Source: Curtobacterium sp. 458 (GTDB lineage: Bacteria; Actinomycetota; Actinomycetes; Actinomycetales; Microbacteriaceae). Taken from it: DNA of 64,000 nt. A program made the position numbers and the translations under genes. The notes below the pieces were generated by a model that made no database searches, had not been told where the DNA came from, and saw only the letters and a list, made by a program, of their open reading frames with translations. Shown here piece by piece: positions 1 through 11,951 of this stretch. Location: contig NZ_CP129104.1 of the NCBI RefSeq assembly GCF_030406605.1, forward strand, positions 2,196,799 to 2,260,798. Direction: 5' to 3'. Position 1 is the first letter of the stretch; the number at the start of each line of letters is the position of its first letter.

Positions 1-1811
1 CCCAGACGATCGGGGCGTCCACCTCGCCCGCGGTCACGAGCACGTTCACCGTCACCGCCGGTCGCGCGCTCACGCTGACCAGCCCGGCAGCGGACGCCAC
101 GATCACGGTGCCGAACGGGACGACGTCCACCGACGTCCCCGTGTCCGGCACGGGCGACCCCGGTGCGACCGTCCACCTCGTCGCCGACGACGGCGCGCCC
201 ATCGAGGTCCTCGTGGACGGCGACGGCCGCTGGTCGACGACCCTCCCGGGCGTGGAGCCGGGCGACCACACGATCGAGGTGCGGCAGGTCGTCGGCGGCA
301 CGGTGTCGACGCCGATCGACCGCGCGTACACCGTCGAGGTCGCACCGGCCGAGGCCATCGTCGTGACCGCCCCCGCCGAGGGCACGGTCTACCGCGTGGT
401 CGGCGGGTCCACCACGGTCACCGTGAGCGGCACCGCGGCCCCGCGAGCGGCGGTCAGCGTCCGTGTCGACGGCGGCGACCCCGTCACCACGACCGCGGAC
501 GAGGACGGCGACTGGTCGGTCGACGTGCCGTCGGTCGGCACCGGGGCCCACACGGTCACGGCGTCGCAGCGCATCGGCTCGGAGTCGTCGTCCGCACCGG
601 CGGTCGGCTTCACCGTGCAGGCAGCGAGCGGCGTCGACGTCCGGACCCCCGTCGACGGCCAGGTCTTCACGGTCCCGAGCGGGACCGCGGACGTGCCGGT
701 GTCCGGCACCGCAGAACCCGGCGCGCGCGTCACCGTGGACATCGACGGGCGCACGCAGACCACCCTCGCCGGCGGTGACGGGTCCTGGACCGTCACGGTG
801 CCGGGCGTGCCCGCGGGTGACCACACCGTCGCGGTCACCGAGACCGTCGGCGGCGTCACTTCGCGGCCGGTCACGGTCGGCGTCACCGTGGTCGTCGCGC
901 AGCCCACGGGCATCACGATCACCAGCCCGACGCCCGGTCAGCTCATCCCTGCCACGGGCACGGGCGACACCGGTTCGTTCACCGTCCGCGGGACCGCGAC
1001 ACCACGCGCGCTCGTCGTCGTCACCCTGTCCGACGGGCAGTCGAGGACGACGGCCGCGGACGCCGCGGGGGCCTGGAGCGTGACCTTCGACCGCGTGCCG
1101 GAGGGCGAGTGGACGATCCGCGCGACCGAGAGCGTGAACGGGGTCGCCACCGCGGCCGAGCCGGTCGCGGTCGTGGTCGCCGCGGTGGACCCGCTCGCGA
1201 TCACGGCCCCGACGCCCGGGGCGCACCAGCAGGCGAACGCGGCCGGGTACACCGACTGGCGCGTGACCGGGACGGCGGACCCCGGCTCGACCATCACCCT
1301 GTCGGTCGACGGCGGGGCGCCGGTCACGGTCACCGCGGGGGCGGACGGCTCCTGGAGCGTCGTGCTCCGGCTGCTCGTCGGTCCGCACACGATCAGCGTC
1401 ACGCAGACGGTCGCGGGAGCGACGTCCGCGGCGCAGTCCGTGCGCGTGGTGGTGGACGCGGCGCCGTCCGTACCGGGTGAGCCGGGTACGCCGGGTGAGC
1501 CGGGTACGCCGGGTACGCCGGGCACGCCGGGCACGCCGGGCACGCCGGGCACGCCGGGCACGCCGGGCACGCCGGGTGAGCCGGGTACGCCGGGCACGCC
1601 GGGCACGCCCGGCACCCCGGGTGTTCCGGGTGCTCCAGGCACTCCGGGGGCGCCCGGCAGCGGCGGCGGTGTCGGGACGGGCGGCGGTCTCGCCTTCACC
1701 GGGGCCGACGTGGCGCCGCTCGCGAGCGCGGCAGCCGGACTCGTGGTGCTCGGGTTCCTGCTCCTCGGTCTGTCGCGACTCGCGCGCGGGGTGCGTCGCC
1801 GCAGGGGCTGA
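1..1811 (+). CDS. Cell-wall-anchored Ig-repeat protein with collagen-like stalk (3' part)
   Basis: The gene is open at the left edge; the frame runs from base 3 without a stop, so the N-terminus and any signal peptide lie outside. The visible part has about five Ig-like beta-sandwich repeats of roughly 85-95 residues, each with a pattern like VxGTAxPGAxVTVxxDG ... DGSWSVTVPxVxxGxHTVxVTQ. These are followed by 20 uninterrupted Gly-X-Pro triplets (mostly GTP and GEP). The C-terminus reads LAFTGAD, a hydrophobic segment, and a basic tail (RRRRG), which is the layout of a sortase substrate. The LAXTG form is the type used by class E sortases in high-GC Gram-positives (family knowledge). Most likely an extended surface adhesin or stalk protein. 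The ligand cannot be predicted. No sortase gene is in the window. Confidence 0.85.
   Translation, partial: QTIGASTSPAVTSTFTVTAGRALTLTSPAADATITVPNGTTSTDVPVSGTGDPGATVHLVADDGAPIEVLVDGDGRWSTTLPGVEPGDHTIEVRQVVGGTVSTPIDRAYTVEVAPAEAIVVTAPAEGTVYRVVGGSTTVTVSGTAAPRAAVSVRVDGGDPVTTTADEDGDWSVDVPSVGTGAHTVTASQRIGSESSSAPAVGFTVQAASGVDVRTPVDGQVFTVPSGTADVPVSGTAEPGARVTVDIDGRTQTTLAGGDGSWTVTVPGVPAGDHTVAVTETVGGVTSRPVTVGVTVVVAQPTGITITSPTPGQLIPATGTGDTGSFTVRGTATPRALVVVTLSDGQSRTTAADAAGAWSVTFDRVPEGEWTIRATESVNGVATAAEPVAVVVAAVDPLAITAPTPGAHQQANAAGYTDWRVTGTADPGSTITLSVDGGAPVTVTAGADGSWSVVLRLLVGPHTISVTQTVAGATSAAQSVRVVVDAAPSVPGEPGTPGEPGTPGTPGTPGTPGTPGTPGTPGTPGEPGTPGTPGTPGTPGVPGAPGTPGAPGSGGGVGTGGGLAFTGADVAPLASAAAGLVVLGFLLLGLSRLARGVRRRRG
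1476..1655 (+). repeat. 9-bp tandem repeat encoding 20 Gly-X-Pro triplets
   Basis: Twenty 9-bp units of the form GGY-RMG-CCG encode GTP/GEP/GVP/GAP triplets. The unit CCGGGCACG is almost invariant in the middle, so the array can expand or contract by slippage without leaving frame. It forms the collagen-like stalk between the Ig-like repeats and the LAXTG anchor. Confidence 0.9.
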
Positions 1812-1834
1812 CGCCGGTCGCGACGCGACCATGA

Positions 1835-1882
1835 GACGGACTGGAGGCACGGTGCACGCCCGCACCGTGCCTCCCGTCCGTC
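1835..1882. repeat. Dispersed palindrome family, copy 1
   Basis: Two 21-bp arms (1835-1855 and 1862-1882) pair with one G-T mismatch around a 6-nt loop; the core is GGAGGCACGGTGC / GCACCGTGCCTCC. It sits between the surface-protein stop and dnaX. The same core recurs at 7865, 37245, 44898 and 51338, with degenerate copies elsewhere. It could act as a terminator, but there is no T-run. Confidence 0.8.
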
Positions 1883-1930
1883 GGTCGGCCGGGTCCTGTG
1901 GAGACGGCTGGTGGTGTCGGCGGTGCCGAC

Positions 1931-1936
1931 TACCCT
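1931..1936 (+). promoter_or_regulatory. dnaX -10 box (leaderless)
   Basis: TACCCT lies 7 nt before the GTG at 1944, so transcription should begin at or within a base or two of the start codon. No Shine-Dalgarno is present, which supports both the leaderless reading and this start. Confidence 0.55.
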
Positions 1937-1943
1937 TGGTCGC

Positions 1944-4778
1944 GTGGTCACCGCCCTGTATCGCCGTTACCGGCCCGAGAACTTCGCCGAGCTGATCGGG
2001 CAGTCCCAGGTCACCGATCCGCTGCGCACCGCGTTGCGGACGAACCGGGTCAACCACGCCTACCTCTTCAGCGGCCCCCGCGGCTGCGGCAAGACGACGT
2101 CGGCGCGCATCCTCGCGCGCTGCCTGAACTGCGCCGAGGGGCCGACCGACACGCCGTGCGGCGTGTGCCCGAGCTGCGTCGAGCTCGCCCGCGGCGGCGG
2201 CGGGTCGCTCGACGTCATCGAGATCGACGCGGCGAGCCACAACGGCGTCGACGACGCGCGCGACCTCCGCGACCGTGCGGTGTTCGCCCCCGCCCGCGAC
2301 CGCTACAAGATCTTCATCCTCGACGAGGCCCACATGGTCACGCCGCAGGGCTTCAACGCCCTGCTCAAGCTCGTGGAGGAGCCTCCGGAGCACGTCAAGT
2401 TCATCTTCGCGACCACGGAGCCCGAGAAGGTCATCGGCACCATCCGCTCGCGGACCCACCACTACCCGTTCCGACTCGTGCCGCCCGCCGCGATGCTCGA
2501 GTACGTCGAGCAGCTCTGCCAGCAGGAGTCCGTGTCGGTGGCTCCCGGCGTGCTGCCGCTCGTCGTGCGTGCCGGTGGGGGGTCGGTCCGCGACACCCTG
2601 TCGCTGCTCGACCAGCTCATCGCGGGCAGCGAGGACGGTGCGATCGCCTACGAACGCGCTGTGGCCCTGCTCGGCTACACCGACGCCGCGCTCCTCGACG
2701 ACGTCGTGGACGCGCTCGCCGTGGCCGACCCGGCGTCCGCGTTCGCCGCGGTCGACCGCGTGGTGCAGACCGGGCAGGACCCGCGGCGCTTCGTGGAGGA
2801 CCTGCTCGAGCGTCTCCGTGACCTCATCGTCGTCGCCGCCACGAACGAGAGCGCGGCCGCCGTGCTCCGCGGGGTCTCGCCGGAAGAGCTCGACACGATG
2901 ACCCGGCAGGCCGGCGTGTTCGGCGCGACCGGGCTCTCCCGGGCGGCCGACATCGCGAACCGGGCGCTCACCGAGATGACCGGCGCGACCTCGCCCCGCC
3001 TGCACCTCGAACTGATGACGGCGCGCATCCTCGTACCCGAGAGCGACGACACCCAGCGGGGCGCCCTCGCCCGGGTCGAGCGGCTCGAGCGACGCATCGG
3101 TGTCGGTGACGCCGGTGGGCACCAGGCCGAGCCCGTGCGGGCTGCCGGCGGTGCCGAGTCGAGCCGAGGCCAGGCCCCCGCTGCTCCGACGCCGACCCAG
3201 GCACCGACGACGTCCCCCGCGCGCCAGGCCGCGCCCACCGCCCCGGCCTCCACCGCCCCGGCCTCCACCGCCCCGGCCGCCGTCGCTCCGGCCGCCACCG
3301 CCCCGGCCACCGGTGGTCCGGCGCAGCCGCCGCGCTCCGCCGGTGCGCCCGCGTCGTCCGTCGCCGCTCCGGGGCAGGAGTCATCGACCGCGCCGGGCAC
3401 CGCGGCCCGTGACGCCGCCGCGTCCTGGGCAGCAGCGGTGCCGAGCGCACCGAGCCCGTCGCAGGACCCGGGTCCGTCGTCCGCGGCCGCGCCGCAGTCC
3501 GAACGGCCCTCGGAGCCCGTGAGCTCCTCGTCCACCGGGCAGGGCACGGCCGTCGGCGACGAACCCGCGGTGCAGCCGGTCGGTGTCGTCGGCTTCCAGC
3601 AGATGCGTGACGCATGGCCGCAGGTCGTCGAGCACGTGCAGCGTGCCAAGCGTTCGGCGTGGTCCGTCGTCGTGACCGCGCAGGTGACGGCGCTGCGGGA
3701 CGACGTGCTGACCCTGACGTTCCCGAGCCAGCAGGACGTCGCGTCCTTCAAGGAGATGTCCGACCCGTCCGCCAGCGTGAGCGAGCTGCTCCGTGCGGCC
3801 ATCGTGGACGTGCTCGGCATCCGTGTGAAGTTCGTCGCGCGGGGTCCGGCGGCGGCTGGGGCACAGCAGCGTCCGGCGCCCGAGCAGCAGCGGCAGGCCG
3901 CGGAGCAGCCGCAGCAGCGTCCTGCCCCGCAGCAGCGTCCTGCCCCGGAGCAGCAGCGGCCGGCCGCGCAGCAGCAGGCGCCGGCGCCCGATCAGCAGCA
4001 GCAACGGCCGGCGCCGGAGCCGCAGCGGCCGCAGCGTCCAGTGCCGGAGCAGCAGGAGCCACAGCAGCAGGAGCAGCGCTCAGAGCGAGCACAGCAGCCT
4101 GCCGAGCCGAGTGCGCCCGTCACGGAGTGGGCGGTCGCCACGATCCCCACCACGGACCCGACGGCGGGTGCCGTCCCCGAGTCGGTCCAACCGACCTGGG
4201 GTGCCCCGTTCGGGCAGACCGACCCGAACGAGCCCGTCGCACCGGCAGAACTGCAGCGCCCGGACCCTGCGGCCGACGCAGCGCTCGCCGCGCAGCTCCG
4301 CCCGGCATCGTCCTTCTCGGCTCCGGCGCCTCGTGCCGCTCCGTCCGGCAGCGGTGTCGAGCCCGCCCCGACCGACGACGCCGCCACGAGCTCCGACCAG
4401 GTCACGGCGACCGCAGCTGGCACTCCCACCGCGGGCACCGCCACGACCTCGGCGGCCACGCCGTCGAGTGACGTCCCGATGGACGACTACCCGCTCGACG
4501 ACGAACCGTACGACGACGGCGCGCCCTTCCCGGACCCGGGGTCCGGCGCCCCGAGCGGTGGATCCGCGCAGCGCGCCGCGGCCCCGACGCAGCAGCAGGC
4601 GCCGCAGCAGCAGGCGCCGCAGCAGCAGGCGCCGCAACAGGCCGCCCGGACGGCCGCTGCGCCCGCCCCGCAGGTCCGCCGAACCGCCGTCGCCGGTCGC
4701 TACGGCGAGGCCGTCGTCCGCGAGATCCTCGGTGCGCAGTTCATCGAGGAGACCGCCCTCCACGAGGACGGTGCCTGA
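1944..4778 (+). CDS. dnaX: DNA polymerase III subunit gamma/tau
   Basis: Clamp-loader ATPase subunit that loads the beta sliding clamp and tethers the replicative polymerase. The protein is 944 aa from GTG 1944 ([14 protein letters not shown], the conserved DnaX N-terminus); an in-frame start at 1911 is possible but adds non-conserved residues. Walker A GPRGCGKT is at residues 44-51, a zinc cluster at C63/C72/C75/C78, and Walker B DEAH at 127-130. After about residue 400 come two long low-complexity linkers, first Ala/Pro/Thr-rich and then Gln/Pro-rich with QQ-AP repeats. They bracket a conserved block at about 550-640 ([13 protein letters not shown]...) typical of the actinobacterial tau C-terminal region. 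Its TGA overlaps the recR ATG by one base. The ybaB/ebfC gene that often lies between dnaX and recR is absent here. Confidence 0.95.
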   Translation: MVTALYRRYRPENFAELIGQSQVTDPLRTALRTNRVNHAYLFSGPRGCGKTTSARILARCLNCAEGPTDTPCGVCPSCVELARGGGGSLDVIEIDAASHNGVDDARDLRDRAVFAPARDRYKIFILDEAHMVTPQGFNALLKLVEEPPEHVKFIFATTEPEKVIGTIRSRTHHYPFRLVPPAAMLEYVEQLCQQESVSVAPGVLPLVVRAGGGSVRDTLSLLDQLIAGSEDGAIAYERAVALLGYTDAALLDDVVDALAVADPASAFAAVDRVVQTGQDPRRFVEDLLERLRDLIVVAATNESAAAVLRGVSPEELDTMTRQAGVFGATGLSRAADIANRALTEMTGATSPRLHLELMTARILVPESDDTQRGALARVERLERRIGVGDAGGHQAEPVRAAGGAESSRGQAPAAPTPTQAPTTSPARQAAPTAPASTAPASTAPAAVAPAATAPATGGPAQPPRSAGAPASSVAAPGQESSTAPGTAARDAAASWAAAVPSAPSPSQDPGPSSAAAPQSERPSEPVSSSSTGQGTAVGDEPAVQPVGVVGFQQMRDAWPQVVEHVQRAKRSAWSVVVTAQVTALRDDVLTLTFPSQQDVASFKEMSDPSASVSELLRAAIVDVLGIRVKFVARGPAAAGAQQRPAPEQQRQAAEQPQQRPAPQQRPAPEQQRPAAQQQAPAPDQQQQRPAPEPQRPQRPVPEQQEPQQQEQRSERAQQPAEPSAPVTEWAVATIPTTDPTAGAVPESVQPTWGAPFGQTDPNEPVAPAELQRPDPAADAALAAQLRPASSFSAPAPRAAPSGSGVEPAPTDDAATSSDQVTATAAGTPTAGTATTSAATPSSDVPMDDYPLDDEPYDDGAPFPDPGSGAPSGGSAQRAAAPTQQQAPQQQAPQQQAPQQAARTAAAPAPQVRRTAVAGRYGEAVVREILGAQFIEETALHEDGA

Positions 4779-5377
4779 TGTACGACGGCATCGTCCAGGA
4801 CCTCATCGACGAGTTCGGCCGCCTGCCCGGCATCGGCCCGAAGTCGGCGCAACGCATCGCGTTCCACATCCTCCAGACCGAGTCGTTCGACCCGACGCGG
4901 CTCTCCGAGCTCCTCGCCGAGGTCAAGGAGAAGGTCCGGTTCTGCGAGGTCTGTGGGAACGTCACCGAGAACGTGCAGTGCAGCATCTGCCGTGACCCGC
5001 GACGGTCCCCGAGCGTCATCTGCGTCGTGGAGGAGGCGAAGGACGTCGCCGCCATCGAACGGACGCGGGAGTTCCGCGGGCTGTACCACGTGCTCGGCGG
5101 CGCCATCAGCCCGATCGACGGCGTCGGGCCGGACGACCTCCGGATCCAGCAGCTGATGACGCGCCTGGCCGACGGCACCGTCGACGAGGTCATCATCGCC
5201 ACCGACCCGAACCTCGAGGGGGAGGCGACGGCGACGTACCTCAGCCGCCTGCTCGTGCCGATGGGCATCCGGACGACCCGGCTGGCCTCCGGGCTCCCCG
5301 TCGGCGGTGACCTCGAGTACGCCGACGAGGTCACCCTCGGCCGCGCGTTCGAGGGCCGACGGCTCGTCGGCGGCTGA
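4778..5377 (+). CDS. recR: Recombination mediator RecR
   Basis: RecFOR-pathway protein that helps load RecA at single-strand gaps. At 199 aa it is the normal family length. It starts [20 protein letters not shown] with the N-terminal HhH motif, followed by a C4 zinc finger (C56, C59, C68, C71) and a Toprim domain beginning near residue 79 ([11 protein letters not shown]). The ATG overlaps the dnaX stop (TGATG), so it is translationally coupled to dnaX. Confidence 0.95.
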   Translation: MYDGIVQDLIDEFGRLPGIGPKSAQRIAFHILQTESFDPTRLSELLAEVKEKVRFCEVCGNVTENVQCSICRDPRRSPSVICVVEEAKDVAAIERTREFRGLYHVLGGAISPIDGVGPDDLRIQQLMTRLADGTVDEVIIATDPNLEGEATATYLSRLLVPMGIRTTRLASGLPVGGDLEYADEVTLGRAFEGRRLVGG

Positions 5378-5392
5378 CGCCCGCGCAGGATC

Positions 5393-5420
5393 GTTGCGTC
5401 GAGGGCCGCCCCGACGCAAC
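5393..5420. terminator. Hairpin between recR and lysC
   Basis: GTTGCGTCG (5393-5401) and CGACGCAAC (5412-5420) form a perfect 9-bp stem with a 10-nt loop just after recR. There is no clear T-run. It could end the dnaX-recR transcript or be an operator upstream of the lysC -10 at 5438. Confidence 0.4.
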
Positions 5421-5437
5421 ATCCACGAAACACCCTC

Positions 5438-5443
5438 TACGAT
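5438..5443 (+). promoter_or_regulatory. Putative lysC -10 box
   Basis: TACGAT at 5438-5443 would start transcription near 5450, giving a 45-nt leader before the lysC GTG. No convincing -35 is visible. Confidence 0.4.
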
Positions 5444-5495
5444 TGTCGGAACCGCGCGCTCCGCGCGTCCGCCCCGTCCCCAGGAGTACCAACCC

Positions 5496-7840
<2,345 letters not shown>

Positions 7841-7864
7841 CGACGGCTGCTCCGGACGCCGCCA

Positions 7865-7918
7865 CGGGACGGACGGGAGGCACGGTGCGGGTCCGCATCG
7901 TGCCTCCCGTCCGTCCCG
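7865..7918. repeat. Dispersed palindrome family, copy 2
   Basis: 26-bp arms (7865-7890 and 7893-7918) pair with one G-T mismatch around a 2-nt loop. Core GGAGGCACGGTGC is shared with copy 1. It sits between asd and mqo and could act as a transcription terminator for lysC-asd, although there is no T-run. Confidence 0.8.
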
Positions 7919-7946
7919 TCGTCACCCCGCTCCCACCGCGCGACGG

Positions 7947-7952
7947 TAGGAT
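7947..7952 (+). promoter_or_regulatory. mqo -10 box (leaderless)
   Basis: TAGGAT ends 6 nt before the GTG start of mqo, with no Shine-Dalgarno between. This is a leaderless promoter arrangement. Confidence 0.6.
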
Positions 7953-7958
7953 CGACGG

Positions 7959-9446
7959 GTGGCAGTGAAGCAGGTGGATCCGATCGACGTCGTCCTGGTC
8001 GGGGGTGGCATCATGAGCGCCACGCTCGGCGCCATCATCCACCGGCTGGAGCCGAGCTGGAAGATCCGCGTCTACGAGCGCCTGGGCAGTGTCGCGCAGG
8101 AGTCCTCGAACCCGTGGAACAACGCCGGGACCGGGCACTCCGCTCTCTGCGAGCTGAACTACACGCCCGAGCTCGCCGACGGACGCGTCGACATCAGCAA
8201 GGCCGTCGGGGTCAACGAGCAGTTCCAGGTCTCGCGGCAGTTCTGGTCGTTCCTCGTGGAGCAGGGCGCGCTGCCCGAGCCGTCGAACTTCATCAACCCG
8301 ACGCCGCACATCTCCTTCGTGTGGGGCGCCGAGAACGTCGAGTACATGCGCAAGCGGTACGAGGCGCTGAAGGACCACCCGCTGTTCGCCGGGATCGAGT
8401 ACTCGGACGATCCGGCGCAGATCCGGCAGTGGGCGCCCGCGCTGATCCCCGGGCGGAAGAAGGACCAGCCGATCGCGGCGACGTACTCGGCCGCCGGGTC
8501 GGACGTCGACTTCGGCTCGCTCACCCGCCAGCTCTTCGACCAGCTCGAGGTGGACGGCGTCGAGTTCGAGTCCTCCCACCAGGTCACGAACGTCACCCGC
8601 TCCAAGATCAGCGAGGGGTGGGTGCTCGACGTCCGGAACGAGATCGGGCGGTCGACGCAGCGCATCGCGGCGAAGTTCGTGTTCGTCGGTGCCGGTGGCG
8701 GAGCGCTGCACCTGCTGCAGAAGTCCGGCATCCCGGAGATCCGGGGCTACGGCGGCTTCCCGGTGTCGGGCGAGTTCCTCCGCACCGACGACCCCGAGGT
8801 CGTGCAGAAGCACGCAGCGAAGGTGTACGGCAAGGCGAGCGTCGGGGCGCCGCCGATGTCGGTCCCGCACCTCGACACCCGCATCGTCGACGGCAGTTCC
8901 TCGCTCATGTTCGGGCCGTACGCCGGGTTCAGCCCGAAGTTCCTCAAGCAGGGCTCGGTGCTCGACCTGTTCAAGAGCATCCGGCCGCACAACCTCCGCC
9001 CGATGCTGAGCGTCGCGTTCTCCAACTTCGACCTCGTCCGGTACCTCATCGGTCAGCTGCTCGCCTCGAAGCAGACGAAGTTCGATGCGCTCCGTGACTT
9101 CATGCCGTCCGCGCAGCCGGAGAACTGGCACCGCATCACGGCGGGGCAGCGCGTCCAGGTGATCAAGCCGGACGCGGACAAGGGCGGTGTGCTGCAGTTC
9201 GGCACCGAGGTCATCACGGCCGCCGACGGCTCGATCGCCGGTCTCCTGGGCGCGAGCCCGGGGGCGTCCACGGCCGTGCCGATCATGCTGAAGCTCCTCG
9301 AACGGTGCTTCCCCGACCGCTGGGCCGGTTGGCAGCCCGCCGTCCAGCAGATGGTCCCCACCTACGGCACGGCCCTCGGCGACGACCCGCAGCTGGCGGA
9401 CCGCACGCTCGAGCGCACCGCGAAGGTGCTCGGTCTGCACCACTGA
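7959..9446 (+). CDS. mqo: Malate:quinone oxidoreductase
   Basis: FAD-dependent membrane-associated TCA-cycle enzyme that oxidises malate to oxaloacetate and passes electrons to quinone. 495 aa from GTG 7959 (MAVKQVDPIDVVLVGGG). The FAD-binding motif VGGGIMSATLG begins near residue 14. Family hallmarks NPWNNAGTGHSALCELNYTP and GASPGAST are present. It is a single-gene unit with its own leaderless promoter. The electron-transport partner sdhCDAB is further along the window. Confidence 0.95.
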   Translation: MAVKQVDPIDVVLVGGGIMSATLGAIIHRLEPSWKIRVYERLGSVAQESSNPWNNAGTGHSALCELNYTPELADGRVDISKAVGVNEQFQVSRQFWSFLVEQGALPEPSNFINPTPHISFVWGAENVEYMRKRYEALKDHPLFAGIEYSDDPAQIRQWAPALIPGRKKDQPIAATYSAAGSDVDFGSLTRQLFDQLEVDGVEFESSHQVTNVTRSKISEGWVLDVRNEIGRSTQRIAAKFVFVGAGGGALHLLQKSGIPEIRGYGGFPVSGEFLRTDDPEVVQKHAAKVYGKASVGAPPMSVPHLDTRIVDGSSSLMFGPYAGFSPKFLKQGSVLDLFKSIRPHNLRPMLSVAFSNFDLVRYLIGQLLASKQTKFDALRDFMPSAQPENWHRITAGQRVQVIKPDADKGGVLQFGTEVITAADGSIAGLLGASPGASTAVPIMLKLLERCFPDRWAGWQPAVQQMVPTYGTALGDDPQLADRTLERTAKVLGLHH

Positions 9447-9470
9447 GCTGGCCCACGGCTTGCGCGTCGT

Positions 9471-9486
9471 TCGAACGTGTGTTCGA
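9471..9486 (+). promoter_or_regulatory. LexA SOS box upstream of radical SAM gene
   Basis: TCGAACGTGTGTTCGA is a perfect match to the actinobacterial SOS box TCGAAC-N4-GTTCGA. Its right half overlaps a -10-like TCGAAT (9483-9488) that lies 6 nt before the ATG at 9495, so bound LexA would block transcription. Confidence 0.8.
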
Positions 9487-9494
9487 ATGACGGC

Positions 9495-10577
9495 ATGCGG
9501 TGGAGTGGACAGGCGGTCGATGCGTCCCGGGGCGACGCGCTGCCGGGCATGGAGTCGAACAGCGGGTTCGTCCGGAGCGTGACGACCCCGGAGTTCGCCG
9601 GGGTGACGTTCCACGAGGTCCTGGCGAAGAGCGCGCTCAACCGGGTGCCGAGCGCTGACGGCGACGGCACCTACGGGTGGACGATCAACCCGTACCGCGG
9701 GTGCAGTCACGCCTGCGTGTACTGCTTCGCGCGTCCGACGCACACCTACCTCGAGTTCGACGGCGGCGCCGACTTCGACCAGCAGATCGTCGTGAAGACC
9801 AACGTGGCCGACGTCCTGCGGCGTGAGCTCGCCAAGCCCACGTGGGCGGGGCACCCGGTCGCCCTCGGCACGAACACCGACCCGTACCAGCGGGCCGAGG
9901 GCCGCTACCGCCTGATGCCCGGCGTGATCGAGGCGCTGGCCGACGCGGGAACGCCGTTCAGCATCCTCACGAAGGGGACGCTGCTGCGCCGTGACCTGCC
10001 GCTCCTCGCCGCGGCGGCCGAACGCGTGCCGGTCGACCTGGCGATGTCGATCGCGGTGTACGACGACGACCTCCAGCAGTCGGTCGAGTCGGGCACGCCC
10101 ACCACGACCGCACGCCTGGCCACGGTGCGCGCGATCCGGGACGCCGGGCTCGACTGCGCCGTGTTCCTCATGCCTGTCCTGCCGTACATCACGGACACGA
10201 AGGCGCACCTCGACGACGCCGTCGGGCGTGCCGTCGCGGCAGGTGCGACGAGCATCATGTACTCCGCGCTGCACCTGCGGCCCGGGGTGAAGCCGTGGTG
10301 GGCAGCCTGGCTGCGGCAGAACCGTCCCGACCTCGTCGAGCGGTACCGGTCGATGTACCTCGACAACACGTACGCCCCGAAGGACTACCGACGCTGGCTG
10401 GGGGAGCGGATCCGACCGATCCTGCGCGCGCACGGCGTCGGTCTCGGCACGGTCGACCCGGCCACCGGGTCGATGGGACACAGCGTCGACCGGAAGCGGG
10501 TGATGCCGCTCAAGCGGGCGGCACCGGACTTCACCGAGCGGCGTACCGTGACCAGGACATCGCCGACGCTGTTCTGA
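9495..10577 (+). CDS. Rv2578c-family radical SAM protein, SOS-controlled
   Basis: 360 aa from ATG 9495. The motif NPYRGCSHACVYCFAR carries the CX3CX2C cluster ligands C70, C74 and C77 that bind the [4Fe-4S] centre and S-adenosylmethionine. The following segment resembles the spore-photoproduct-lyase-like Rv2578c family. The SOS box directly upstream suggests induction by DNA damage; I recall Rv2578c as a LexA-regulon member in M. tuberculosis. Substrate unknown; a DNA-repair or photoproduct-like role is inference. An in-frame GTG at 9477 is less likely because it would fall within the SOS box. Confidence 0.85.
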   Translation: MRWSGQAVDASRGDALPGMESNSGFVRSVTTPEFAGVTFHEVLAKSALNRVPSADGDGTYGWTINPYRGCSHACVYCFARPTHTYLEFDGGADFDQQIVVKTNVADVLRRELAKPTWAGHPVALGTNTDPYQRAEGRYRLMPGVIEALADAGTPFSILTKGTLLRRDLPLLAAAAERVPVDLAMSIAVYDDDLQQSVESGTPTTTARLATVRAIRDAGLDCAVFLMPVLPYITDTKAHLDDAVGRAVAAGATSIMYSALHLRPGVKPWWAAWLRQNRPDLVERYRSMYLDNTYAPKDYRRWLGERIRPILRAHGVGLGTVDPATGSMGHSVDRKRVMPLKRAAPDFTERRTVTRTSPTLF

Positions 10578-10580
10578 CAT

Positions 10581-10617
10581 CCGCTCCGCGTTCGGGGGAC
10601 ACCCGATGTCGGAGCGG
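10581..10617 (+). terminator. Possible hairpin after radical SAM gene
   Basis: CCGCTCCG (10581-10588) pairs with CGGAGCGG (10610-10617) across a 21-nt loop immediately after the stop. No T-run; weak support. Confidence 0.3.
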
Positions 10618-10703
10618 GCCGGTATCATCGGGCGGGTCGCTGTCGCCACCTCGTTTCGGGGTACACGGACGGCGGCGACACATCCCGGAAGGACGACCCG
10701 CCC

Positions 10704-11951
10704 GTGCTCGGCATCCCCACGCACCTCGCGCCGCGCGTGAATGCCTGGTCGACCGTGCGCGCCTTCCACGCGGCTGCGGTGGGATCGATCGCCGCCGCGG
10801 CGATCGCGCTCCTGCTGCTCGGCGCGAGCGACCCGGACGCCCGGGTGATCGGCGCCGTGCTCGCGCTCGCGCCGATGCTCGGGATGATCGGCGTGCACGT
10901 GCAGTTCGGCACCTGGCGGTCGGCCGTGGCGTTCCTGGTCGTCGGCGGCGTGTGCGTCTGGTGGTTCGCCACGGTCGTGCAACGCGAGGTCGAGGTGCCG
11001 TGGGTGGCGTCGTACCTGCTGTCCCTGGCGGTGATCCCGCTCGTGTTGGTCGGTGGGGCAGGGGCGGTGCCCGGACGGGTCGTGCTGTGGTCGGTCGGCG
11101 GGTTCCTCGTCGGTCGCGGTGCCGCGCTGATCGCCCTCGTGCAGACGAACGGCACCCCGCAGCCGCTCGTGCTGGCGTGGGTGACGCTCGCGTTCGTGGT
11201 CGCCCTCGTGCTGTTCACCAGCCGCGCCACCGCCCGGTCCACCCGCGTCCAGCCCGAACTGCTGCGTTCGGCACGCGAGGAGCACGTCTCCGCGTACCGG
11301 GCCGGCGTCGAGGCCGAGGCGGCGGCGATCCTGCACGACACCGTCCTCAACCACCTGGGCGCGATCGCGATCGCCCCGGACGGCCCGATGGACCGGCAGC
11401 TCGCCCGGACGGTGGACGCGGACATCGCGGTCCTCACCGGGCGGGAGTGGCTCGCCACACCGGGCTCCGACGAGGGATCGGTGGCCGACGGTCCCAGTGC
11501 CCCGGTGCGCGCGTTCGAGCAGCTGCTGGAGGACGAGCGCGACCGCGGCCTCGCGATCGCGATGACCGGCGAGCAGACCTCGCTCGAGCGCCTCGACGAC
11601 CGCACCCTCGACGCCCTCGTGCGCGCGGTGGGGCAGTGCCTCGCGAACGTCCGGAAGCACGCCGGCGTGGACGCAGCCGAGGTCAGCGTGTTCGACGACG
11701 GCGCCTCGACCACGGTGATGGTCGTGGACGACGGCCGCGGGTTCGACGAGTCCTCGACGGGCGCGGACCGGATGGGGCTCCGCGGCTCGGTCCGGCAGCG
11801 CATCGAGCGGGTCGGCGGCGCCGTGCAGGTGTGGTCCTCGCCGGGCGCCGGGACGAGCATCATGATGACGGTCCCCGTGGCGGCGCCGTCGGACCTCGGC
11901 GTGGCGCCCGCACGCTCGGTCGAGGACGACGAACCGGAGCGTGCACGGTGA
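10704..11951 (+). CDS. Membrane sensor histidine kinase (HisKA_3-like)
   Basis: 415 aa from GTG 10704, which has GGAAGGA 10 nt upstream. The N-terminal half has about five or six membrane segments (residues 25-180). A dimerisation helix carries HDTVLNHLG with the likely phospho-acceptor H211. The C-terminal ATPase domain has NVRKHAG (N box), DDGRGFD (G1), GLRGSVRQR, and GAGTSIMM (G2). This is the NarL/LuxR-partner class of kinase. Its stop overlaps the next gene (GTGA), and that gene overlaps a LuxR-type response regulator, so the three form one unit. Signal unknown. Confidence 0.85.
   Translation: MLGIPTHLAPRVNAWSTVRAFHAAAVGSIAAAAIALLLLGASDPDARVIGAVLALAPMLGMIGVHVQFGTWRSAVAFLVVGGVCVWWFATVVQREVEVPWVASYLLSLAVIPLVLVGGAGAVPGRVVLWSVGGFLVGRGAALIALVQTNGTPQPLVLAWVTLAFVVALVLFTSRATARSTRVQPELLRSAREEHVSAYRAGVEAEAAAILHDTVLNHLGAIAIAPDGPMDRQLARTVDADIAVLTGREWLATPGSDEGSVADGPSAPVRAFEQLLEDERDRGLAIAMTGEQTSLERLDDRTLDALVRAVGQCLANVRKHAGVDAAEVSVFDDGASTTVMVVDDGRGFDESSTGADRMGLRGSVRQRIERVGGAVQVWSSPGAGTSIMMTVPVAAPSDLGVAPARSVEDDEPERAR

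Noticed and set aside
938..1951. Minus-strand frame with GVPGVPG repeats
   Set aside because: It is the antisense of the collagen-like array; the plus-strand frame has Ig repeats, the LAXTG anchor and a natural stop.
10295..11947. Longer N-terminus for the pseudo-kinase gene
   Set aside because: The frame is open upstream only as a shadow of the radical SAM and kinase genes; GTG 11948 overlaps the kinase stop as usual for coupled genes.
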